This document shows positions 16,251 to 29,800 of a DNA stretch of 64,000 bases, one piece after another. The number at the start of each line of letters is the position of its first letter. Position 1 is the stretch's first letter. The notes under the pieces were generated by a model. The model was not told the DNA's origin. It did no database searches and worked only from the letters and a program-made list of their open reading frames with translations. The position numbers and the translations under genes are program-made. Source of the DNA: Xestospongia muta (Eukaryota; Porifera; Demospongiae; Haplosclerida; Petrosiidae); assembly GCA_963693285.1 (NCBI GenBank), contig OY848917.1:21024245-21088244 (forward strand), given 5' to 3'.

Positions 16251-17037
16251 AATCATAGTAGAGCCTGACAAGCTTTCCATGCAAGGCATTAAAAACCATA
16301 AACGTTGTTACAAACAATAGGGTAAATAAAGTAACAACATTCAATTCAAAAGACTTATAATTTATACTACATTATATTACACTTACCGACTATTATATTT
16401 TTAAAAACATATTCAGATGACAAGTCATCACACAAACATAAATGTGAAAAATAAAACAATAGAGTAAACAAAATCACAACAACACATTCAATATACTTAA
16501 AATTTATACTACATTGTATCAAAATTATATCCTATTATATTGTAAAGTACACATTCAAATAAGTACTTACAAAAACATAAATGTGGAAATGAAAACAATA
16601 CAGCAAATAAAATAACAACAACTCGTTCAATAAGCTCAAAATTCATACTAGAATATAGCCATAATATTCTTAAAATACAGGTAGAAAAACAACTTAGCTA
16701 GAAGATTTGAGCATTAATAGTGATACCCAATGTCATATCACACACAGTTAGGGTTAATAAAATTTATTGCTGATATAGTTATCAGCTGTTAAAGGATGCA
16801 CTTTAATGTCATTTGTGGCTTTTATAAGCTGCAATTAATTACAATATAATGAATAAAATTGCAAATCTGAATACATATAGATACCACACAATCTAAAACA
16901 ATTATGGTACACCCTTACAAGCTTCCCATCATAGCTATTAAAGACTATTAATCTTAATAAAAACAATAGGGTAACTAAATAACAACTTTCAATTCAAATG
17001 ACTTAGAATTAATACTACATTATATCACACTTACCCA
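248..17037 (-). other. Micro-exon array X6 (26 candidate 3-bp exons, continues off window)
   Basis: First base of each 3-bp site with its codon, in gene order: 17035 TGG, 16387 TCG, 15723 GTG, 15067 TTG, 14411 TTG, 13755 CGG, 13099 GAG, 12441 TTG, 11785 GAG, 11129 GAG, 10472 GAG, 9816 TTG, 9160 AAG, 8126 TTG, 7469 TCG, 6813 GTG, 6157 TCG, 5501 TTG, 4844 CGG, 4188 TTG, 3531 CGG, 2874 TTG, 2217 GAG, 1560 GAG, 904 TCG, 248 TTG. Seven residues: Leu x9, Glu x6, Ser x4, Arg x3, Val x2, Trp, Lys. It follows exon A6. Most spacings are 656-657 bp; the 1034-bp step between 8126 and 9160 contains a partly deleted unit without a site. The neighbouring bases AATAG and GTAAGTG are the same in all 26. Confidence 0.62.
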
Positions 17038-17707
17038 CTATTATATTTTAAGCAACACATTCAGATGACAAGTCATCGCACCAACATAAATGTGAAATAC
17101 AAAACAATAGAGTAAACAAAATCACAACAACACATTCAATATATTTAAAATTCATCTTAATTCTCTTACATCCTCATTAATATAATCTTAACTAATTAAG
17201 GCATAAAAATGCCTTACTACTTCAAGCTCTGTAAAAACTACTACTTTCATTCTTAAACCACTTGAAATAAAACTTCTAAAACCATATACCTTATGTAAAA
17301 ACATAAATGTCTGTATAAAATAATCTTTAAACTCTTCTAGTTTTGTAATTTTTTGGCACAAACAAAACAATAACAAGAAAGACGAAAAACATTGTGCTGC
17401 TCTTATACTGGTGCTACAACCTGCTTTATATACTTCTTAGAGTTAGGTAAAGTAGTCTTATATCGTTACCATATCTATGCCATATCTTAATATAATCTTA
17501 ACTAATTAAGGCATAAAAATGTCTTACTACTTCAAGCTCTGTAAAAACTACTACTTTCATTCTTAAACCACTTGAAATAAAACTTCTAAAACCATATACC
17601 TTAAAGTAGTCTTATATCATTACCATAACTATGCCATATCTTCTCTAATAGTTACTATCCATTCACATAACTTAAACAATACAGTTCATTCTCATAATCT
17701 CAATTAC

Positions 17708-17806
17708 CTCAGTAACAACATTGATATCAACATCATGGTTGAGAAATAGTTCAACGATGTCTCTATGTCCTTTAGAACTTGCATAATGAAGAGCTGCCCA
17801 TCCTGT
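17708..17806 (-). CDS. Ankyrin exon A6 (last exon in window)
   Basis: 99 bp, phase 0-0, TGWAALHYASSKGHRDIVEL, ends NHDVDINVVTE like A5. Donor GAG|GTAATTG is intact, so splicing must continue downstream. No B exon or terminal exon was found in the remaining 17.7 kb; by the pattern of the locus the next constant exon should be a B copy beyond base 1. Confidence 0.85.
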
Positions 17807-20800
17807 CTATTAGAAAAACACACAAACAATAAACTGTAAACTGTAACTACTAACACTCTATATTTCACTCTATATTTATAAAAATTCAAAGCTAAACAAA
17901 TGATGCTTCAATTCATCTCCATTACTGCTATTTTGGTGTGTGCATCTCAACTGATTATTGAAAAATTATGAAAAAGTGATCTCTATACATCTGATGGTGT
18001 CCAATAACAATAGGTAGGAAAACTAGTTAACAAACATGTTTAAAAAACAAATGACATTTTTTCAAATATTCTAATAAAGTCTTTGCATCCTCTTCTACTT
18101 TTAATCTTCATCATATCTGGCATATTCTTAAAGACAATTTTCAACATTTATTATGATAGTAAACAACTAATATTTCTCTTTAAGGAAAAGGATTTACAAT
18201 TTATCTTTAGTTATACTGACTGTCTCATATAACATATGCACATCAACACTTACATTGTCAACAAGATCTAGTTTGGCTCCTTTCTGTGCTAAAATAAAAA
18301 CAACATCTTTGTGTCCATTCTCTGCTGCTAACATGACTGCACTCATTCCAGCCTAAATATATTATTAATTACCACATTAACATGAATCATAACATCAATA
18401 TATTACCTTTACCAACACTTAGATGTATCAGTACACTAGTAACATTACAAACTTAGACAAAATTATGTATAGTCAAGCAAAATATGAGTCAAATAACTTT
18501 CAATAATTGGACATTATAAATACAAATTTGAAACTTTACAAAAAACTTCAAGCATTAATATATAATTCATACTACATTATATCAAAATTACATCCTACTA
18601 TATTGTAAAGAACACATTTAGATGACAAGTAATAACAGCAAACATAAATGTGCAAACAAAAAGCAATACTGTAAACAAAATCACAACAACACATTCAGTA
18701 TGCTCAAAATGCATACTAGGTTATAGCTATAAAATGCTCAAAATATACCTAAAAAGAAACCTAGCAAGAAGCTTCAACTCTTATTATTGATAGATATCGA
18801 ATGTTATACCAATCACAGTTAGGGTTACGAAATCCAGTGCTGATACCGAAATTGCCAGTTACAGGATCCATTCACTTTAATCTCATTTCTTGCTCTCATA
18901 AGTTGCATATAACAATATAATAAATAAAATTCCAAAAATGGATACACATAGATATCACACAATCTAAAACAATCATAGTATAGCCTGACAAGCTTCCCAT
19001 GCATGACATTGTAAACAATTAACGTTTATATTATACAAACAAAAGGTAAATAAAACAACAACATTCAATTCAAAAGACTTAGAATTCATACTACATTATA
19101 TCACACTTACCCGCTATTATATTGTAAACAACACATTCAGATGACAAGTAATCACACCAACATAAATTATAAAACAAAACAATAAAGTAAACAAAATCAC
19201 AACAACACATTCAATATACTTTGAATTCATACTACATTATATCAAAATTACATCCTATTATATTGTAAAGAACACATTTAGATGACAAATAATAACAGCA
19301 AACATAAATGTGCAAACAAAAAGCAATACTGTAAACAAAATCACAACAACACATTCAGTATGCTCAAAATGCATACTAGGCTATAGCTATAAAATGCTCA
19401 AAATATACATAAAAAGAAAACTAGCAAGAAGCTTCAACTCTTATTATTGATAGATATCGAATGTTATACCAATCACAGTTAGGGTTACGAAATCCAGTGC
19501 TGATACAGAAATTGACAGTTACAGGATCCATTCACTTTAATCTCATTTCTTGCTCTCATAAGTTGCATATAACAATATAATAAATAAAATTCCAAAAATG
19601 GATACACATAGATACCACACAATCTCAAACAATTATAGTACAGCCTGACAAGCTTCCCATGCAAGACATTGTAAACAATTAACGTTTATACAAACAATAG
19701 GGTAAATAAAATAACAACATTCAATTTAAAACTCTTAGAATTCATACTACATTATATCACACTTACCCGCTATTATATTGTAAACAACACATTCAGATGA
19801 CAAGTAATCACACCAACATAAATTTAAAAAACAAAACAATAAAGTAAACAAAATCACAACAACACATTCAATATACTTTGAATTCATACTACATTATATC
19901 AAAATTACATCCTATTATATTGTAAAGAACACATTTAGATGACAAATAATAACAGCAAACATAAATGTGCAAACAAAAACCAATACTGTAAACAAAATCA
20001 CAACAACACATTCAGTATGCTCAAAATGCATACTAGGTTATAGCTACAAAATGCTCAAAATATAGCTAAAAAGAAACCTAGCAAGAAGCTTCAACTCTTA
20101 TTATTGATAGATATTGAATATTATAGCAATCACAGTTAGGGTAATGAAATCCATTGTTGATACAGAAATTGGCAGTTACAGGATCCATTCACTTTAATCT
20201 CATTTCTTGCTCACATAGGTTGCATATAACAACATAATAAATAAAATTCCAAAAATGGATACACATAGATACCACACAATCAAAAACAATCATAGTACAG
20301 ACTGACAAGCTTCCCATGCAAGACATTGCAAACCATTAACATTTATACAAACAAAAGGTAAATAAAACAACAACATTCAATTCAAAAGACTTAGAATTCA
20401 TACTAAATTATATCACACTTACCTCCTATTATATTGTAAACAACACATTCAGATGACAAGTAATCACACCAACATAAATTTAAAAAACAAAACAATAAAG
20501 TAAACAAAATCACAACAACACATTCAATATACTTTGAATTCATACTACATTATATCAAAATTACATCCTATTATATTGTAAAGAACACATTTAGATGACA
20601 AATAACAACAGCAAACATAAATGTGCAAACAAAAACCAATACTGTAAACAAAATCACAACAACACATTCAGTATGCTCAAAATGCATACTAGGCTATAGC
20701 TATAAAATGCTCAAAATATACATAAAAAGAAACCTAGCAAGAAGCTTCAACTCTTATTATTGATAGATATCGAATGTTATACCAATCACAGTTAGTGTTA

Positions 20801-23800
20801 CGAAATCCATTGCTGATACAGAATTGACAGTTACAGGATCCATTCACTTTAATCTCATTTCTTGCTCTCATAAGTTGCATATAACAATATAATAAATAAA
20901 ATTCCAAAAATGGATACACATAGATACCACACAATCTAAAACAATTATAGTACAGCCTGACAAGCTTCCCATGCAAGACATTGTAAACAATTAACGTTTA
21001 TGCAAACAATAGGGTAAATAAAATAACAACATTCAATTTAAAACTCTTAGAATTCATACTACATTATATCACACTTACCAACTATTATATTGTAAACAAC
21101 ACATTCAGATGACAAGTAATCACACCAACATAAATTTAAAAAACAAAACAATAAAGTAAACAAAATCACAACAACACATTCAATATACTTTGAATTCATA
21201 CTACATTATATCAAAATTACATCCTATTATATTGTAAAGAACACATTTAGATGACAAGTAATAACAGCAAACATAAATGTGTAAACAAAAAGCAATACTG
21301 TAAACAAAATCACAACAACACATTCAGTATGCTCAAAATGCATACTAGGTTATAGCTATAAAATGCTCAAAATATACATAAAAAGAAACCTAGCAAGAAG
21401 CTTCAACTCTTATTATTGATAGATATCGAATGTTATACCAATCACAGTTAGGGTTACGAAATCCAGTGCTGATACAGAAATTGACAGTTACAGGATCCAT
21501 TCACTTTAATCTCATTTCTTGCTCTCATAAGTTGCATATAACAACATAATAAATAAAATTCCAAAAATGGATACACATAGATATCACACAATCTAAAACA
21601 ATCATAGTATAGCCTGACAAGCTTCCCATGCATGACATTGTAAACAATTAACGTTTATATTATACAAACAATAGGGTAAATAAAACAACAACATTCAATT
21701 CAAAAGACTTAGAATTCATACTACATTATATCACACTTACCGACTATTATATTTTTAAAAACATATTCAGATGACAAGTCATCACACCAACATAAATTAT
21801 AAAACAAAACAATAAAGTAAACAAAATCACAACAACACATTCAATATACTTTGAATTCATACTACATTATATCAAAATTACATCCTATTATATTGTAAAG
21901 AACACATTTAGATGACAAATAACAACAGCAAACATAAATGTGCAAACAAAAACCAATACTGTAAACAAAATCACAACAACACATTCAGTATGCTCAAAAT
22001 GCATACTAGGCTATAGCTATAAAATGCTCAAAATATACATAAAAAGAAACCTAGCAAGAAGCTTCAACTCTTATTATTGATAGATATTGAATGTTATAAC
22101 AATCACAGTTAGTGTTACGAAATCCATTGCTGATACAGAATTGCCAGTTACAGGATCCATTCACTTTAATCTCATTTCTTGCTCTCATAAGTTGCATATA
22201 ACAATATAATAAATAAAATTCCAAAAATGGATACACATAGATACCACACAATCTAAAACAATTATAGTACAGCCTGACAAGCTTCCCATGCAAGACATTG
22301 TAAACAATTAACGTTTATACAAACAATAGGGTAAATAAAATAACAACATTCAATTTAAAACTCTTAGAATTCATACTAAATTATATCACACTTACCCGCT
22401 ATTATATTGTAAACAACACATTCAGATGACAAGTAATCACACCAACATAAATTTAAAAAACAAAACAATAAAGTAAACAAAATCACAACAATACATTCAA
22501 TATACTTTGAATTCATACTACATTATATCAAAATTACATCCTATTATATTGTAAAGAACACATTTAGATGACAAGTAATAACAGCAAACATAAATGTGTA
22601 AACAAAAAGCAATACTGTAAACAAAATCACAACAACACATTCAGTATGCTCAAAATGCATACTAAGTTATAGCTAAAAAATGCTCAAAATATACCTAAAA
22701 AGAAACCTAGCAAGAAGCTTCAACTCTTATTGTTGATAGATATTGAATGTTATAACAATCACAGTTAGGGTTACGAAATCCATTGCTGATACAGAAATTG
22801 ACAGTTATAGGATCCATTCACTTTAATCTCCTTTTTGCTCGCATAGGTTGCATATAACAATATAATAAATAAAATTCCAAAAATGGATACACATAGATAC
22901 CACACAATCTAAAACAATTATAGTACAGCCTGACAAGCTTCCCATGCAAGACATTGTAAACGATTAACGTTTATACAAACAATAGGGTAAATAAAATAAC
23001 AACATTCAATTTAAAACTCTTAGAATTCATACTACACTATATCACACTTACCCGCTATTATATTGTAAACAACACATTCAGATGACAAGTAATCACACCA
23101 ACATAAATTTAAAAAACAAAACAATAAAGTAAACAAAATCACAACAATACATTCAATATACTTTGAATTCATACTACATTATATCAAAATTACATCCTAT
23201 TATATTGTAAAGAACACATTTAGATGACAAATAATAACAGCAAACATAAATGTGTAGACAAAAAGCAATACTGTAAACAAAATCACAACAACACATTCAG
23301 TATGCTCAAAATGCATACTAGGCTATAGCTATAAAATGCTCAAAATATACCTAAAAAGAAACCTAGCAAGAAGCTTCAACTCTTATTATTGATAGATATC
23401 GAATGTTATACCAATCACAGTTAGGGTTACGAAATCCATTGCTGATACAGAATTGGCAGTTACAGGATCCATTCACTTTAATCTCATTTCTTGCTCTCAT
23501 AAGTTGCATATAACAATATAATAAATAAAATTGCAAAAATCGATACACATATATACCAGTGCACCATGTAATCCAAAACAATCATAGTAGAGCCTGACAA
23601 GCTTTCCATGCAAGGCATTAAAAACCATAAACGTTGTTACAAACAATAGGGTAAATAAAGTAACAACATTCAATTCAAAAGACTTATAATTTATACTACA
23701 TTATATTACACTTACCGACTATTATATTTTTAAAAACATATTCAGATGACAAGTCATCACACAAACATAAATGTGAAAAATAAAACAATAGAGTAAACAA

Positions 23801-26800
23801 AATCACAACAACACATTCAATATACTTAAAATTTATACTACATTGTATCAAAATTATATCCTATTATATTGTAAAGTACACATTCAAATAAGTACTTACA
23901 AAAACAATAAATGTGGAAATGAAAACAATACAGCAAATAAAATAACAACAACTCGTTCAATAAGCTCGAAATTCATACTAGAATATAGCCATAATATTCT
24001 TAAAATACAGGTAGAAAAACAACTTAGCTAGAAGATTTGAGCATTAATAGTGATACCCAATGTCATATCACACACAGTTAGGGTTAATAAAATTCATTGC
24101 TGATATAGTTATCAGCTGTTAAAGGATGCACTTTAATGTCATTTGTGGCTTTTATAAGCTCCAATTAATTACAATATAATGAATAAAATTGCAAATCTGA
24201 ATACATATAGATACCACACAATCTAAAACAATTATGGTACACCCTTACAAGCTTCCATCATAGCTATTAAAGACTATTAATCTTAATAAAAACAATAGGG
24301 TAACTAAATAACAACTTTCAATTCAAATGACTTAGAATTAATACTACATTATATCACACTTACCCACTATTATATTTTAAGCAACACATTCAGATGACAA
24401 GTCATCACACCAACATAAATGTGAAAAACAAAACAATAGAGTAAACAAAATCACAACAACACATTCAATATATTTAAAATTCATCTTAATTCTCTTACAT
24501 CCTCATTAATATAATCTTAACTAATTAAGGCATAAAAATGTCTTACTACTTCAAGCTCTGTAAAAACTACTACTTTCATTCTTAAACCACTTGAAATAAA
24601 ACTTCTAAAACCATATACCTTAAAGTAGTCTTATATCATTACCATAACTATGCCATATCTTCTCTAATAGTTACTATCCATTCACATAACTTAAACAATA
24701 CAGTTCATTCTCATCATCTCAATTACCTCAGTAACAACATTGATATCAACATCATGGTTGAGAAATAGTTCAACGATGTCTCTATGTCCTTTAGAACTTG
24801 CATAATGAAGAGCTGCCCATCCTGTCTATTAGAAAAACACACAAACAATAAACTGTAAACTGTAACTACTAACACTCTATATTTCACTCTATATTTATAA
24901 AAATTCAAAGCTAAACAAATGATGCTTCAATTCATCTCCATTACTGCTATTTTGGTGTGTGCATCTCAACTGATTATTGAAAAATTATGAAAAAGTGATC
25001 TCTATACATCTGATGGTGTCCAATAACAATACGTAGGAAAACTAGTTAACAAACATGTTATAAAAACAAATGACATTTTTTCAAATATTCTAATAAAGTC
25101 TTTGCATCCTCTTCTACTTTTAATCTTCATCATATCTGGCATATTCTTAAAGACAATTTTCAACATTTATTATGATAGTAAACTACTATTTCTCTTTAAA
25201 GAAAAGGATTTACAATTTATCTTTAGTTATACTGACTGTCTCATATAACATATGCACATCAACACTTACTTTGTCAACAAGATCTAGTTTGGCTCCTTTC
25301 TGTGCTAAAATAAAAACAACATCTTTGTGTCCATTCTCTGCTGCTAACATGACTGCACTCATTCCACTCTAAATATATTATTAATTACCATATTAACATG
25401 AATCATAACATCAATATATTACCTTTACCAACACTTAGATGTATCAATACACTAGTAACATTACAAACTTAGACAAAATTATGTATAGTCAAGCAAAATA
25501 TGAGTCAAATAACTTTCAATAATTGGACATTATGAATACAAATTTGAAACTTTACAAAAAACTTCAAGCATTATTATATAATTCATACTACATTATATCA
25601 AATTTACATATTAATGTATTATGAAGGACACATTCAAATGATAAGCAATAACAGCTGCATAAATGTGGAAACAAAAAGCAATAACATAAATAAAATAACA
25701 AAAACCCATTCAATAAGCTCAAAATTCATACTAGAATATAGGTAGAATATGCTTAAAATGTAAGTAGTAAAACAACTTAGCAAAAAGATTTAACCATTAT
25801 TAGTGATATCCAATGTCATATCACACACAGTTAGGGTTAATAAAATTCATTGCTGATATAGTCATCAGCTGTTAAAGAATGCACTTCAATGTCATTTGTA
25901 GCTCTCATAAGCTGCAATTACAATATAATAAATAAAATTGCAAATGTGAATACATATAGATACCACACAATACAAAACAATTATGGTACACCCTTACAAG
26001 CTTCCATCATAGCTATTAAAGACTATTAATCTTAATAAAAACAATAAGGTAACTAAATAACAACTTTCAATTCAAATGACTTAGAATTAATATTACATTA
26101 TATCACACTTACAAACTATTATATTTTAAACAATATATTCAGATGACAAGTCATCACACCAACATATATGTGAAAAATAAAACAATAGAGTAAACAAAAT
26201 CACAACAACACATTCAATATACTTAAAATTTATACTACATTGTATCAAAATTATATCCTATTATATTGTAAAGGACACATTCAAATAAGTGCTTACAAAA
26301 ACATAAATGTGGAAATGAAAACAATACAGTAAACAAAATGATAATAACTCATACTAGAATATAGCTACAATATGCTTAAAATATAGATAGAGAAACAACT
26401 TAGCAAGAAGATTCGAGTATTATTAGTGATACCCAATGTCATATTGCACACAGTTAGGGTTAATAAAATTCATTGCTGATATAGTTATCAGCTGTTAAAG
26501 GATGCACCTTAATGTCATTTGTGCCTTTCATAAGCTCCAATTACAATATAATGAATAAAATTGCAAATCTGAATACATATAGATACCACACAATCTAAAA
26601 CAATTATGGTACACCCTTACAAGCTTCCCATCATAGCTATTAAAGACTATTAATCTTAATAAAAACAATAAGGTAACTAAATAACAACTTTCAATTCAAA
26701 AGACTTAGAATTAATATTACATTATATCACACTTACCGACTATTATATTTTAAACAATATATTCAGATGACAAGTCATCACACCAACATATATGTGAAAA

Positions 26801-29800
26801 ATAAAACAATAGAGTAAACAAAATCACAACAACACATTCAATATACTTAAAATTTATACTACATTGTATCAAAATTATATCCTATTATATTGTAAAGGAC
26901 ACATTCAAATAAGTGCTTACAAAAACATAAATGTGGAAATGAAAACAATACAGTAAACAAAATGATAATAACTCATACTAGAATATAGCTACAATATGCT
27001 TAAAATATAGATAGAGAAACAACTTAGCAAGAAGATTCGAGTATTATTAGTGATACCCAATGTCATATCGCACACAGTTAGGGTTAATAAAATTCATTGC
27101 TGATATAGTTATCAGCTGTTAAAGGATGCACTTTAATGTCATTTGTGCCTTTCATAAGCTCCAATTACAATATAATGAATAAAATTGCAAATCTGAATAC
27201 ATATAGATACCACACAATCTAAAACAATTATGGTACACCCTTACAAGCTTCCCATCATAGCTATTAAAGACTATTAATCTTAATAAAAACAATAAGGTAA
27301 CTAAATAACAACTTTCAATTCAAAAGACTTAGAATTAATATTACATTATATCACACTTACCGACTATTATATTTTAAACAATATATTCAGATGACAAGTC
27401 ATCACACCAACATATATGTGAAAAATAAAACAATAGAGTAAACAAAATCACAACAACACATTCAATATACTTAAAATTTATACTACATTGTATCAAAATT
27501 ATATCCTATTATATTGTAAAGGACACATTCAAATAAGTGCTTACAAAAACATAAATGTGGAAATGAAAACAATACAGTAAACAAAATGATAATAACTCAT
27601 ACTAGAATATAGCTACAATATGCTTAAAATATAGATAGAGAAACAACTTAGCAAGAAGATTCGAGTATTATTAGTGATACCCAATGTCATATCGCACACA
27701 GTTAGGGTTAATAAAATTCATTGCTGATATAGTTATCAGCTGTTAAAGGATGCACTTTAATGTCATTTGTGCCTTTCATAAGCTCCAATTACAATATAAT
27801 GAATAAAATTGCAAATCTGAATACATATAGATACCACACAATCTAAAACAATTATGGTACACCCTTACAAGCTTCCCATCATAGCTATTAAAGACTATTA
27901 ATCTTAATAAAAACAATAAGGTAACTAAATAACAACTTTCAATTCAAAAGACTTAGAATTAATATTACATTATATCACACTTACCAACTATTATATTTTA
28001 AACAATATATTCAGATGACAAGTCATCACACCAACATATATGTGAAAAATAAAACAATAGAGTAAACAAAATCACAACAACACATTCAATATACTTAAAA
28101 TTTATACTACATTGTATCAAAATTATATCCTATTATATTGTAAAGGACACATTCAAATAAGTGCTTACAAAAACATAAATGTGGAAATGAAAACAATACA
28201 GTAAACAAAATGATAATAACTCATACTAGAATATAGCTACAATATGCTTAAAATATAGATAGAGAAACAACTTAGCAAGAAGATTCGAGTATTATTAGTG
28301 ATACCCAATGTCATATCGCACACAGTTAGGGTTAATAAAATTCATTGCTGATATAGTTATCAGCTGTTAAAGGATGCACTTTAATGTCATTTGTGCCTTT
28401 CATAAGCTCCAATTACAATATAATGAATACAATTGCAAATCTGAATACATATAGATACCACACAATCTAAAACAATTATGGTACACCCTTACAAGCTTCC
28501 CATCATAGCTATTAAAGACTATTAATCTTAATAAAAACAATAAGGTAACTAAATAACAACTTTCAATTCAAATGACTTAGAATTAATATTACATTATATC
28601 ACACTTACAAACTATTATATTTTAAACAATATATTCAGATGACAAGTCATCACACCAACATATATGTGAAAAATAAAACAATAGAGTAAACAAAATCACA
28701 ACAACACATTCAATATACTTAAAATTTATACTACATTGTATCAAAATTATATCCTATTATATTGTAAAGGACACATTCAAATAAGTGCTTACAAAAACAT
28801 AAATGTGGAAATGAAAACAATACAGTAAACAAAATGATAACTCATACTAAAATATAGGTAGAGAAACAACTTAGCAAGAAGATTCAAGTATTATTAGTGA
28901 TACCCAATGTCATATCACACACAATTAGGGTTAATAAAATTCATTGCTGATATAGTTATCAGCTGTTAAAGGATGCACTTTAATGTCATTTGTGCCTTTC
29001 ATAAGCTCCAATTACAATATAATGAATAAAATTGCAAATCTGAATACATATAGATACCACACAATCTAAAACAATTATGGTACACCCTTACAAGCTTCCC
29101 ATCATAGCTATTAAAGACTATTAATCTTAATAAAAACAATAAGGTAACTAAATAACAACTTTCAATTCAAAAGACTTAGAATTAATATTACATTATATCA
29201 CACTTACCGACTATTATATTTTAAACAATATATTCAGATGACAAGTCATCACACCAACATATATGTGAAAAATAAAACAATAGAGTAAACAAAATCACAA
29301 CAACACATTCAATATACTTAAAATTTATACTACATTGTATCAAAATTATATCCTATTATATTGTAAAGGACACATTCAAATAAGTGCTTACAAAAACATA
29401 AATGTGGAAATGAAAACAATACAGTAAACAAAATGATAATAACTCATACTAGAATATAGCTACAATATGCTTAAAATATAGATAGAGAAACAACTTAGCA
29501 AGAAGATTCGAGTATTATTAGTGATACCCAATGTCATATCGCACACAGTTAGGGTTAATAAAATTCATTGCTGATATAGTTATCAGCTGTTAAAGGATGC
29601 ACTTTAATGTCATTTGTGCCTTTCATAAGCTCCAATTACAATATAATGAATAAAATTGCAAATCTGAATACATATAGATACCACACAATCTAAAACAATT
29701 ATGGTACACCCTTACAAGCTTCCCATCATAGCTATTAAAACTATTAATGTTAATAAAAACAATAGGGTAACTAAATAACAATTTTCAATTCTAATGACTT

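Larger units (their letters stand above)
16040..18460. repeat. Segmental duplication of 23370-25480 (A6/B5 versus A5/B4)
   Basis: Offset 7329 bp at micro-exons 16387 and 17035, falling to about 7017 across the exons because this copy has an extra 310-bp piece: the stretch starting TAATCTTAACTAATTAAGG occurs at about 17184 and again at about 17488. Includes a type II pair of units, A and B. Confidence 0.85.

Noticed and set aside
559..23581. Recurrent 66-87 codon minus-strand ORFs in the 656-bp units (MHGKLVRLYYNC...)
   Set aside because: They recur because the DNA repeats. Many units carry a frameshift (GAATTG against GAAATTG) or different ends, type II units lack the ORF, and no domain is recognisable.
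17704..24908. 61-codon minus ORFs starting MNFYKYRVKYRV that run through exons A6 and A5
   Set aside because: They read through the acceptor in the wrong frame relative to the ankyrin codons; the 33-codon exon with AG and GT borders fits far better.
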